Below are positions 46,138 through 54,133 of a stretch of 64,000 nucleotides of DNA, piece by piece. The stretch is from Akkermansia biwaensis (GTDB lineage: Bacteria; Verrucomicrobiota; Verrucomicrobiia; Verrucomicrobiales; Akkermansiaceae): positions 2,418,001-2,482,000 of the forward strand of contig NZ_AP025943.1 in the NCBI RefSeq assembly GCF_026072915.1, read 5' to 3'. Below the pieces are notes generated by a model. That model saw only the letters and a list, made by a program, of their open reading frames with translations. It ran no database searches and was not told where the DNA came from. The stretch's first letter is position 1. The number at the start of each line of letters is the position of its first letter. A program made the translations under genes and the position numbers.

Positions 46138-46746
46138 ATGATGATAGAAAGACCGCAAGACGAGGAAATGAATATGTCCGCACAGGCCAGGGAACAGGAA
46201 ATGAATGAGGATGCCGACCATCTGCTGAGCTGGGATGAATGGCTGCGCCGCCATGTGTCCCAGCTTCTCCTGTTCGCACGCCAGCAATCCCGTTCCGCGG
46301 AGGATGCGGAGGACATCCTTCAGGATGCCCTGATCCGCCTGGCGCGCAAGGAAGCCGCAGGGGAATTCATGGGCGGCCAGGAAGCGTGGCTTTCCTATGT
46401 CTTTGCCTCCATCCGCCGCCTGGCCGTGGACTATGGACGCAAGGCGGACCGCCGCCAGAGGCGCGAGGACGAGGCGTGCAGCGCCGATCCGGCGCAGGAT
46501 GCGTGTGCGGACCCCTGGTTTTCCAGCTCTGCGGCGGATGAGGAGCTCAAGCAATTCATGGAGATGCAGCTCAAAAAGCTCCCTTCCAAATTTTCCGAAG
46601 TCATTGTGCTGAAAATATGGGGTGAACAGACCTTTCTGCAGATAGCGGAGACGCTGGAAATATCCCAGAACACGGTGGCAAGCCGTTACCGCTACGGCAT
46701 TGACATGCTCCGGAAAGCGTTGAGAAATAGAAAAGAAGAAATTTGA
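46138..46746 (+). CDS. ECF-type RNA polymerase sigma factor
   Basis: 202 residues. Region 2 is recognisable in HVSQLLLFARQQSRSAEDAEDILQDALIRLARKE and LSYVFASIRRLAVDYGRKADRR; region 4 in LPSKFSEVIVLKIWGEQTFLQIAETLEISQNTVASRYRYGIDMLRKAL. Several in-frame ATG codons lie in the acidic N-terminus (46138, 46141, 46168, 46201), so the exact start is unsure. Twenty nt downstream is a single-span membrane protein in the position of its anti-sigma factor. Confidence 0.92.
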   Translation: MMIERPQDEEMNMSAQAREQEMNEDADHLLSWDEWLRRHVSQLLLFARQQSRSAEDAEDILQDALIRLARKEAAGEFMGGQEAWLSYVFASIRRLAVDYGRKADRRQRREDEACSADPAQDACADPWFSSSAADEELKQFMEMQLKKLPSKFSEVIVLKIWGEQTFLQIAETLEISQNTVASRYRYGIDMLRKALRNRKEEI

Positions 46747-46765
46747 ACATACCTGCTCCACTCTT

Positions 46766-47413
46766 ATGAAACATGAATTAGCATCATCCTCAGAGGAAGA
46801 CGGCGGCGGTACCGCCACTATCCAGCCTCTCCCCGTATCCGATGAACTCATTGCCCGCCTGGCCGGCAGGTGTGAGGAAATATTCCCCCTGAATGACCGC
46901 GTCCGGCATGAAATTTCCGATGAAGAAATTCATGAAATGGAATCCCTGTTGAAACGTTTGCAGCCGGCGCCTGCAAAAATCCTGTTTCGGGAACAATGCT
47001 GCTCCCTGATGTGCGCTGAATCCGAGCGTGAAATGGAAGACCGCCTGAAAAAATTCTCCGCCTCCTCCATGCTGGAATTCTCCGTCTGCAAAATGGCTTA
47101 CGCCATGGATGCCGAGGGGGAGGTAAAACAGGGAAAAAACGTTCCCGGCCGCCTGTGGAGGAAGCTGGCCTATATCTCCGGAATCTCCGTGGCAGCGGCT
47201 GTTGGGGCCGTGCTGCTCATTCAGAATACCTTTGACGCCCGTAGTGAAGGAGCAGGGGCCATTGCGGAAAAATCGGAAAGCGTCCCCCTTCCGGAAGAGC
47301 ACCAGGAATCCTACCGTAAAGCTACCATCTTTGAACTCCAGGGGGGAGACGAGCGCGTGCCTGTCGTAGCCCCGGCAAACAGCAGGAAAATCGTTCCTGA
47401 AAGGGAATATTGA
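46766..47413 (+). CDS. Putative anti-sigma factor, single-span membrane protein
   Basis: 215 residues. A cytoplasmic acidic N-terminus of about 125 residues is followed by one membrane span (LAYISGISVAAAVGAVLLIQN) and a 60-residue outer segment. The zinc HxxxCxxC motif of common anti-sigma domains is absent; two Cys occur as EQCCSLM. The call rests on its place just after the ECF sigma gene and its topology, which are standard for anti-sigma factors. Direct family similarity is not recognised. Confidence 0.65.
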   Translation: MKHELASSSEEDGGGTATIQPLPVSDELIARLAGRCEEIFPLNDRVRHEISDEEIHEMESLLKRLQPAPAKILFREQCCSLMCAESEREMEDRLKKFSASSMLEFSVCKMAYAMDAEGEVKQGKNVPGRLWRKLAYISGISVAAAVGAVLLIQNTFDARSEGAGAIAEKSESVPLPEEHQESYRKATIFELQGGDERVPVVAPANSRKIVPEREY

Positions 47414-47545
47414 GTAATTCTTCAATGGCCGTTCAGTAGCGCCAGCCCCGGATTCCGATGATCCGGGGCCTCTTTTTTGCCGTGGATTGAAAAAAATATG
47501 CAAATTTTTGAACATGCAGTGTCCGGACATTGTATATTATCTCAC

Positions 47546-48502
47546 ATGAATATGAAAACCTGTACCTTTCTGACATTGGGGCTGTTGATAAGTACGGGTT
47601 CCGGTTTCTCTATTGACCGGCCCGCTGGAAATACTGCCGCTCTTCAGTCTCCCTCTCTTACTCCTTATCCTTCCCGGCCTGCGCCTCTGCCTGCGTCCCG
47701 GCCCGTGAGGCTGGGCATTGTGCCCGGCACGGTTCCGCAGGCGCTTGTGGCCCAGCTGGAGCTCAGCGGATTTCCCGGCGTGCTGGTGACCAAGGTCATT
47801 CCGGACAGTCCGGCGGCCAAGGCTGGCTTGCAGGAAAACGACGTCGTTGTCAAGCTGGGGGACATGTCCCTGTCCGGCCCCCGTTCCGTGACGGAAGCTT
47901 TGGCGGACAAGGCGCCGGGAGACAAAATAACTGCAGTGCTTTACCGTAAGGGCAAAAGGGAAACGGCAGACCTGACTCTGGATGCCGGAACGCTTTCCGC
48001 CGAGGAAATTCTTGCGGCCCAGGGTGATCCCCGTTCGCATCCCCGTACGTCTCCCGGTGGATTTTCCCCCCGTCCCGCCCTGCCTCAGGGGCTGCTCGGG
48101 ACGCAGCCGGATGCCTTTGACCGGATGCAGAAGATCATGGATGAATTCCTGAAAAATTCCGTGATGGATGATCCCGGAATGGATGATGTCTTTAGCAGGA
48201 TGAACCTGACTCCTGGATCGGCCCAGGTGCTCAGAAGCCTTCAAAATCTGCAGAAGATGCCCATGCCCTCCATGGGGAACCTTCCGGGGGGAGCCTCTGG
48301 CTCTTCATCCGTCCGCATGACGGACAACAACGGCACGATTATTATTTCCTCCAACTCTCAGACCGGGACCTCCGTTCATGTAACGGACCCCTCCGGAAAG
48401 GTACTTTATTCTGGTCCCTACAACACCCAACAGGAAAAGGACGCCGTGCCTGAAGCTGTTCGGGAGCGGTTGAAAAACATAGAAACCAACTTCTGCTTTT
48501 AA
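47546..48502 (+). CDS. Exported PDZ-domain protein
   Basis: 318 residues from the ATG at 47546, which opens the signal peptide MNMKTCTFLTLGLLISTGSGFS; the upstream in-frame start at 47477 would bury it. After a Pro-rich linker comes one PDZ domain (about residues 50-150) with VTKVIPDSPAAKAGLQENDVVVKLGDMSLSG as its core. The C-terminal half is low-complexity and beta-like. No protease triad is present, so it is not a DegP-type protease but a possible adaptor or envelope scaffold. It follows the sigma/anti-sigma pair by 132 bp, suggestive of an envelope-stress role. Confidence 0.8.
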   Translation: MNMKTCTFLTLGLLISTGSGFSIDRPAGNTAALQSPSLTPYPSRPAPLPASRPVRLGIVPGTVPQALVAQLELSGFPGVLVTKVIPDSPAAKAGLQENDVVVKLGDMSLSGPRSVTEALADKAPGDKITAVLYRKGKRETADLTLDAGTLSAEEILAAQGDPRSHPRTSPGGFSPRPALPQGLLGTQPDAFDRMQKIMDEFLKNSVMDDPGMDDVFSRMNLTPGSAQVLRSLQNLQKMPMPSMGNLPGGASGSSSVRMTDNNGTIIISSNSQTGTSVHVTDPSGKVLYSGPYNTQQEKDAVPEAVRERLKNIETNFCF

Positions 48503-48535
48503 AATTTCTGCTGAATATTCATGATCATGTTAAGG

Positions 48536-48564
48536 ATGGCTGCTCCGTTTACCGGAGCAGCCAT
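48536..48564. terminator. Bidirectional terminator between the PDZ gene and dgt
   Basis: ATGGCTGCTCCG pairs with CGGAGCAGCCAT (12-bp perfect stem, 5-nt loop), flanked by TTTTC on the plus side, between two converging genes. Confidence 0.82.
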
Positions 48565-48595
48565 TTTCATTGCCGGGAAAACCGTGAAAAGCCCG

Positions 48596-49912
48596 TCAGC
48601 GGATGCCAGTCAATTTCCTGTATGTTTCCAGTGCGAAGGAATCCGTCATGCCGGAAATGTAATCCAGCATATGGATCAGGCGTTTTTCCCGTGACTCTTC
48701 ATCCGCAGGCAAAAGGGTTCCCTGCAAAAGGATGGCTACCTTTCTGGCTTGTCCAGAACCGGGGTTGTCCACCCATTCCATGAAAAAGTCGATCAATTCT
48801 CCCAGCACCTTGTAGCCCATGGCCTCCACCTGAATGACGTCCTGCGTCTGGTAAACGTCGCGTATGGCGTCCTGATACAGGCGGTCCAGCGGTGTGGCCA
48901 GTTCGGAAACGTCAATGAGGGACTTTTCTAAGCACCCGCCCAGAAGGCGGTCTTCATGGACCTTGAAACTCTCCACCACGGCGCGGATGCTTCTGCCGAT
49001 CGCCAGAGCACGCATGTAATGCACGCAGGAATCCTCCTCCCTCCGTACTGCCAGATCTTCGGCATACTCCCTTTGAGAGAGAGTCAGGAAGGGATGGAAC
49101 AGTTCCATGACGTGGTCGAACCTCAGGATTCTTGAGAAAAAGCCGTCTTCGATATCCGCAATGCGGTAGCAGATATCGTCCGCAGCTTCCATCAGGAAAG
49201 CCAGGGGATGGCGGCACCAGCAAAGGTCGTTTCCTTTCGCCTCCGTTCGGGGAATCAGGCCCAGTCTGGACGCTACGAAGGCGGCGGCTCCTCTTTCCTG
49301 GACGCCTATGCCGAACTTTTTGCATTCCAATGTATTGGGGTGAGAAAGAAAACCTTGTTTTACGTTAAAGGAATAGGACTGCGTGCAGGGATACTTCATG
49401 AAAGCGCCCAAAACGGCCGCCGTCAGTTTCAGGCCCTTGCCTTCCATGGAGTCTCCGGTGCGGGTCAGGATGCGGAATCCCTGCGCGTTCCCTTCAAACG
49501 GGTGTGAGAGCCCATGCCGGGACAGGGCCGTCTCAATGGCATCCTCCCCGGAATGGCCGAACGGAGGATTCCCGATATCGTGCGCCAGGCAGGCAGTGGA
49601 AACGATGGTCGCCAGGTCGGAAGGGATGATATGGGCGGGCAGCGCGTCCTTTCCGGCAAGCCATTCTCCCACCAGCATGCCCAGGGAGGAGCCGACGTGG
49701 GCTACCTCCAGGCTGTGGGTAAGGCGGGTGCGCACGTAATCGTTGCGCCCCAGAGGAAACACCTGCGTCTTATCCTGAAGGCGGCGGAAAGCGCTGGAAA
49801 ACAGGATGCGCCCGTAATCACGGTCATAATTGCTGCGGTGCTTCTGCGGAGCCGCCGTGCTCTGGTGGCTTGATCCCCAGCGGGCGTCTGACAGAAGCTG
49901 TTCCCAATTCAT
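48596..49912 (-). CDS. dgt: Deoxyguanosinetriphosphate triphosphohydrolase-like protein
   Basis: 438 residues from the ATG at 49912 (MNWEQLLSDARWGSS); a longer frame from 49963 reaches into the upstream spacer. HD-domain motifs: RDYGRILFSSAFRRLQDKTQVFPL, TRLTHSLEVAHVG (first His), ACLAHDIGNPPFGHSGEDAI (HD pair) and a later ADDICYRIADIEDGF (Asp). The enzyme splits dNTPs, classically dGTP, to the nucleoside and triphosphate. It is 70 nt downstream of the copper-oxidase gene on the same strand, with no functional link evident. Confidence 0.92.
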   Translation of the reverse strand: MNWEQLLSDARWGSSHQSTAAPQKHRSNYDRDYGRILFSSAFRRLQDKTQVFPLGRNDYVRTRLTHSLEVAHVGSSLGMLVGEWLAGKDALPAHIIPSDLATIVSTACLAHDIGNPPFGHSGEDAIETALSRHGLSHPFEGNAQGFRILTRTGDSMEGKGLKLTAAVLGAFMKYPCTQSYSFNVKQGFLSHPNTLECKKFGIGVQERGAAAFVASRLGLIPRTEAKGNDLCWCRHPLAFLMEAADDICYRIADIEDGFFSRILRFDHVMELFHPFLTLSQREYAEDLAVRREEDSCVHYMRALAIGRSIRAVVESFKVHEDRLLGGCLEKSLIDVSELATPLDRLYQDAIRDVYQTQDVIQVEAMGYKVLGELIDFFMEWVDNPGSGQARKVAILLQGTLLPADEESREKRLIHMLDYISGMTDSFALETYRKLTGIR

Positions 49913-49982
49913 CTTTTGCGGCACGTTGCCGATGATAAGGGCGTGCGGTGCGGAAACAAGCAAAAACAGGAGGGTAAAGGCG

Positions 49983-52241
49983 TCAATAAGTCAGCATCAG
50001 GCCCACGCCCCAGTGCAGGTTATTGTCGTAATTGGTGGAAATGCTCACATGAGGCGTCAGGATGTAGTGCAGACCAACGGAATAATCCCGGTCCGTGTTC
50101 AGGGAAAAGCTCAGGCGCAGGCGCGATGTCAGCGGAATATCGTCCCGTTCAAGCTGGAGCCGCACCTTCCCGTCGGTGTCAATGCGGGCGTCCGCCACCA
50201 GCAGCAGGGGCAGCGTGTACCGCGTTCCCAGCGTGCCGTCCAGTTCGCGGTCCTTCCTGGTAGTCTGGCGGAACATGTTGCGTTCCCCGGACTCGCCCTT
50301 CCTGTATGTCCAGTCCATGCCGATGTAGGGATAAAGCCACTGTTTTTCTCCGATGTACCTGCCCAGGCGCGCTTCCGCTTCATAGCCTCGGGTCTCCTTG
50401 TACCCTGTTTGCCATTCTCCCTGGATGCTCCAGCGCGTGCCGCCGAACTCCAGATCTCCTATATTCCCGTTGGAGGCAAAATCATTATTCACGGTCAGGT
50501 ACCATTTGCGGTCCATCGCGTAAACGTGCTGGAGCGCCTGCCGGGGATGGGGGAGCTGCGGGTTGGGAGGAGAATCCTCGTACGTGAAAATCCGGCCCAT
50601 GCCGCTCATCATGTGGTACAGGATGTGGCAGTGGAAAAACCAGTTGCCCCGCGTCTTCTCCGCGGCATTGAACTCAATCACCTGCGTAGCCATGGGCTGG
50701 ATATCCACCGTGAACTTCAGCGGGGAAAAATCCCCGTGCCTGTTGACCAGGCGGAAAAAATGCCCGTGCAGGTGCATGGGGTGCCTCATCATCGTATTAT
50801 TGGTCAGGATGATGCGGACATTCTGGCCTTCCCGGATCATAATCCGGTCCGTTTCCGACAGCGTCCTGCCGTTAATACTCCAGACGTAGCGGTTCATGTT
50901 TCCGGTCAGTTGGAAATGCAGCTCCTTCACGGGAACGCCGGAGGGAAGGTTCGTTCTTGCGGGAGACCTTAGCATGTCGTACGTCAGCGTAACCTCTCCT
51001 TCGTCTTCCTGCATGTCCTCCGCATGATGCTTTCCATGGGAGCTGTCGGAAGACATGGACATCATGTGCATGCCACGCGCACGGGGAGAATCCATACCTC
51101 CGGACATGTTATGATTCATGTGCTTCATGCCGGGCATGGAGCCGGAGCCCATGGTCATCATCTTCATGTTCCCGCCCATGGTCATCATGCCGTTCATCCT
51201 CTTCATGTTCTTGAAATAATTCAGCTTGGGAAAGGGACGCAGGGGCAGCTTCTCCCCATGTCCCAGCCACAGGGAGGAAGACCCGGTGGTATCCTCCGCC
51301 GTCGCCTGGAACTCGAAAGCCCTTCCTGTTTCCGGCACGGTCAGGATCACATCGTAGGTCTCTGAAACGGCGATAATCATCCGGTCCACGTCCACGGGGA
51401 CCACGTCCTTGCCGTCGCTGGCCACGACGAGGATTTTCCCGCCGGAATATCTGAGCCAGAAATAAGTGGAGGACGCCCCGTTCACGATGCGCAGCCGCAC
51501 GCGGTCCCCGGCCTTCAAACGGGGCAGGGAAGCATGCGGGCTCCCGTTGAGCAGGAAGCGTTCGTAATAAACGTCGCTGACGTCCATCGGGTTCATGCGT
51601 TTCCATTCGCTGGTCAGCTTGGTGCCCAAATAGCCGGCTCGGAGCGCCTCCCAGTAGCTCTGCACGCTCCCCTTCCGGATGGAAAACCAGTCGGACCCCG
51701 TATGGAGTTTTCTATTCACCTCGTTCGGATTCTCATTGGTCCAGTCGCTTAAAACCAGGGTGTATTCCGGCAGGGTGTCCTCCGCTCTGCGCGCCGGATC
51801 GTTCCTGCGCTTGTGGACGACGAAGGCTCCGTACAGTCCGCTCTGCTCCTGAAGACCGCTGTGGGAATGGTACCAGTACGTGCCGTTCTGGATAATGGGA
51901 AAAGTATAAGTATGGGTGGCATGGGGCTTCACGGGGGCGGAAGTCAGGTAGGGCACGCCGTCCTGGTCATTGGGCACCAGAAGGCCGTGCCAGTGGAAGG
52001 ACGTCTCCGTATCCATCATGTTGTGCACCCGGATCACCGCCGTGTCCCCTTCCGTGAAATGCAGCACGGGACCGGGAATGCTGCCGTTGATGCTCATGGC
52101 GGGACGAGCCGTTCCCGTGAAATTGACGGGGGTATTCCGTACGTACAGGTCGTATTCCACCGTCTCTGCCTGGGCCGGCGGATGAAAGACATACCCGTAA
52201 AGGCAAAAGAGAAGGAAGAAATAATGCGGAAACCTGAACAT
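49983..52241 (-). CDS. Multicopper oxidase fused to a CopB-like outer-membrane barrel
   Basis: 752 residues. Signal peptide MFRFPHYFFLLFCLYGYVF...AQA. Residues 28-560 form a three-domain multicopper oxidase of CopA type. Copper ligands are HWHG (83-85), WYHSHSG (125-127), HPMHLHGHFF (about 484) and FHCHILYHMMSGM (about 534, with the type-1 Cys and axial Met). A Met/His-rich loop (about 340-410, e.g. MKHMNHNMSGGMD) should bind Cu(I). From about 565 to the end is a beta-barrel like CopB (WLYPYIGMDWTYRKGE, GLHYILTPHVSISTNYD), ending in a hydrophobic LTY. Copper oxidation and outer-membrane copper handling are normally encoded by separate copA and copB genes. Confidence 0.85.
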   Translation of the reverse strand: MFRFPHYFFLLFCLYGYVFHPPAQAETVEYDLYVRNTPVNFTGTARPAMSINGSIPGPVLHFTEGDTAVIRVHNMMDTETSFHWHGLLVPNDQDGVPYLTSAPVKPHATHTYTFPIIQNGTYWYHSHSGLQEQSGLYGAFVVHKRRNDPARRAEDTLPEYTLVLSDWTNENPNEVNRKLHTGSDWFSIRKGSVQSYWEALRAGYLGTKLTSEWKRMNPMDVSDVYYERFLLNGSPHASLPRLKAGDRVRLRIVNGASSTYFWLRYSGGKILVVASDGKDVVPVDVDRMIIAVSETYDVILTVPETGRAFEFQATAEDTTGSSSLWLGHGEKLPLRPFPKLNYFKNMKRMNGMMTMGGNMKMMTMGSGSMPGMKHMNHNMSGGMDSPRARGMHMMSMSSDSSHGKHHAEDMQEDEGEVTLTYDMLRSPARTNLPSGVPVKELHFQLTGNMNRYVWSINGRTLSETDRIMIREGQNVRIILTNNTMMRHPMHLHGHFFRLVNRHGDFSPLKFTVDIQPMATQVIEFNAAEKTRGNWFFHCHILYHMMSGMGRIFTYEDSPPNPQLPHPRQALQHVYAMDRKWYLTVNNDFASNGNIGDLEFGGTRWSIQGEWQTGYKETRGYEAEARLGRYIGEKQWLYPYIGMDWTYRKGESGERNMFRQTTRKDRELDGTLGTRYTLPLLLVADARIDTDGKVRLQLERDDIPLTSRLRLSFSLNTDRDYSVGLHYILTPHVSISTNYDNNLHWGVGLMLTY

Positions 52242-52477
52242 GAAAAAATGGTGCTGGCAGGAAAGACCGTGCCGCCTCCTTCCCGGTTCAAAATGAAAAT
52301 GTGAGGATGCGTCATATTCTGGAATAAAAAACAGAGCCGGGAGTAAAACTCAATTTATCCAAACGGGGAAATGTTCCGGACTGCTTCCTTGTAATGGGCA
52401 GGAAAAGAAAAGGGGGACAGTTGATTGAACAATAAAAAGCGGGGGCTTGTCCGTAAGGAACAGACGCATCAAACTCC

Positions 52478-53527
52478 ATGATTCCCATGAAAGCCTTCAT
52501 CATTTCAACCTGCATCGCTCTGTTAGCCATGTGCGCCTCCTTTTCTCAAGAAGCCCGTTCGGAATCCGGAATTGAACCCGTTGCTTCATTCAAGGGAGCC
52601 CAAGTAACCGGAGTCACGGTCACGGACAAGGGCAGAATCTTCGTCAACTTCCCCCGCTGGCATGAAACAATACCCTGCTCCGTGGCGGAGGTGGACCGGC
52701 AGGGAAACTTCAAACCCTATCCGGACGAGAAAACCAACCGGTGGGAAAAAGGAAAAACACAAGATGACGACGCGTTCGTATGCGTGCAGTCCGTCGTTGC
52801 CGACGGAGACCGGCTTTACATCATCGATACGAAAAATCCGATGATCGGAACCACGGTGGCGACACCCACCTTGTACGTCTACGACCTCGACACCAACAAG
52901 ATGATCAGGAAATACCCACTCTCGGAATCGACCAAGCCCAAGTCCTATGTCAACGACCTGCGCGTGGACCGCGAGCACGGCAAAATCTACTTTACGGACT
53001 CGAACGAACCCGGATTGATCGTGCTGGACATCAAGAGCGGAGAAAACTACCGCATGCTGGACAACCATCCCTACACGACGGCGGAGCAGGACCACATCAC
53101 CGTCAACGGCAGGCGGCACGACGGGAAAGTCCATTCCGACGGCATAGCCCTGGATAAAAAGAACGGCATCCTCTATTTCCATGCCTTGACGGGCAGAACC
53201 CTGTACGGAATACCGGTGCGCCAGTTGATAGACCGCCGGATAGACGAGGAAAAAATCACCAAAATGAAAACGCCTTCGCCCGACGGCATGATCATGGACA
53301 GCCGGGGCAACCTCTATATGGGTGATCTGGAAAACAACAGCATCGTGTACCTGACTCCGGACCGCAAAAACATCCGGACACTTGCCTCCGGAAAGGAAAT
53401 CAGCTGGCCGGACACGTTCAGCATCCATGACGGATATCTCTACTTCACCAACTCCCGCATCCAGGAAGCCCAGGACGACATTTCCGACATGGTATTCAAC
53501 CTGGAAAAGGTCAAACTGCCGGAATAA
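52478..53527 (+). CDS. Secreted Yellow/major-royal-jelly-type beta-propeller protein
   Basis: 349 residues (or 346 from the second ATG at 52487, which gives the better signal peptide MKAFIISTCIALLAMCASFSQ). The propeller core shows the family signature GVTVTDKGRIFVNFPRW, then YVYDLDTNKMIRKYPL, NDLRVDREHGKIYFTDSNEPGLIVLD, HSDGIALDKKNGILYFHALTGRTLY and SPDGMIMDSRGNLYMGDLEN. Bacterial members are secreted ligand-binding or lactonase-like proteins of unknown substrate. It is divergent from the copper oxidase gene across 236 bp with no visible operator. Confidence 0.82.
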   Translation: MIPMKAFIISTCIALLAMCASFSQEARSESGIEPVASFKGAQVTGVTVTDKGRIFVNFPRWHETIPCSVAEVDRQGNFKPYPDEKTNRWEKGKTQDDDAFVCVQSVVADGDRLYIIDTKNPMIGTTVATPTLYVYDLDTNKMIRKYPLSESTKPKSYVNDLRVDREHGKIYFTDSNEPGLIVLDIKSGENYRMLDNHPYTTAEQDHITVNGRRHDGKVHSDGIALDKKNGILYFHALTGRTLYGIPVRQLIDRRIDEEKITKMKTPSPDGMIMDSRGNLYMGDLENNSIVYLTPDRKNIRTLASGKEISWPDTFSIHDGYLYFTNSRIQEAQDDISDMVFNLEKVKLPE

Positions 53528-53532
53528 AGGAT

Positions 53533-53665
53533 CCGCCGGAGTTCCAACGTCAGAAGTACTTCCGTTGGCAATGGCGCCTCCATTTCCTTCGTGATTGCGG
53601 TTGTTGATAAACTGAACGTTGTCTAGGCGGACAAGTGCGCCCTGTGACGAAATAGTCTCCGCTGT
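53533..53665 (-). pseudogene. Remnant of an autotransporter passenger repeat
   Basis: Reading the minus strand gives ISSQGALVRLDNVQF, INNRNHEGNGGAIANG and STSDVGTP. The pattern VxFxNNxxxxxGGAIxN is the signature of autotransporter/Pmp-type beta-helix repeats. Only about 45 residues survive; beyond 53533 the frame is antisense to the MRJP-like gene. The fragment lies on the same strand as the giant autotransporter starting 600 bp further on and may be debris from such a gene. Confidence 0.6.
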
Positions 53666-53675
53666 CCGGCTGGAC

Positions 53676-53963
53676 ATGAAGAACCTTCAGCCGGAAGTCC
53701 GGGAATGGACGGCGGAACGCCGGGATATGGATTCCAACCGTCATATCAACAATGCCGCCTATCTGGTTTGGGCGCTGGAATCCCTGCCGGAAGCCTGGCA
53801 GGAGGAACATGCCCTGATTGGCATTCACCTGCATTTCAGGAAGGAAAGCCATGCCGGGGAACAGATGAAGTCCCTATTGTTCCGCCAGGAGAATCTTACC
53901 TGCCACCATATCATGCAGGGGGATGAATTGCGGGCGGAGGCGGTGCTGGAGTGGGATGTGTGA
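53676..53963 (+). pseudogene. C-terminal fragment of an acyl-ACP thioesterase
   Basis: 95 residues from the ATG at 53676. The core RRDMDSNRHINNAAYLVWALESLP and HLHFRKESHAGEQMKSLL matches the second hot-dog domain of the FatA/FatB-like acyl-ACP thioesterases, where DMDxNxHxNN is the hallmark. The first domain with its catalytic residues is missing, and the 5' end joins directly onto the autotransporter remnant, so this is a truncated gene. The open frame can be extended to a TTG at 53619, but those residues show no similarity. Confidence 0.7.
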
Positions 53964-54049
53964 GTGGAATGGACCCGGTGGACAAAATAGTAAAGGGAAA
54001 ACGCTACCCGTCCATTAAGTCCATTGTGTCCATTCCCGCCCAACAACAA

Positions 54050-54076
54050 GGCCGCCCCGGTTCATCCCGGGCGGCC
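54050..54076 (-). terminator. Hairpin downstream of the autotransporter gene
   Basis: GGCCGCCCCGG and CCCGGGCGGCC form a 10-bp GC-rich stem (one bulged C) 58 nt beyond the minus-strand stop, followed on that strand by TTGTTGTTGG. A second small repeat AGCGGCG/CGCCGCT lies closer to the gene. Confidence 0.65.
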
Positions 54077-54133
54077 CTGTGGTTTTGCAGCAGAAGCGGC
54101 GTTTCCGCCGCTCCTCCGGCACCTTAACCTTCT

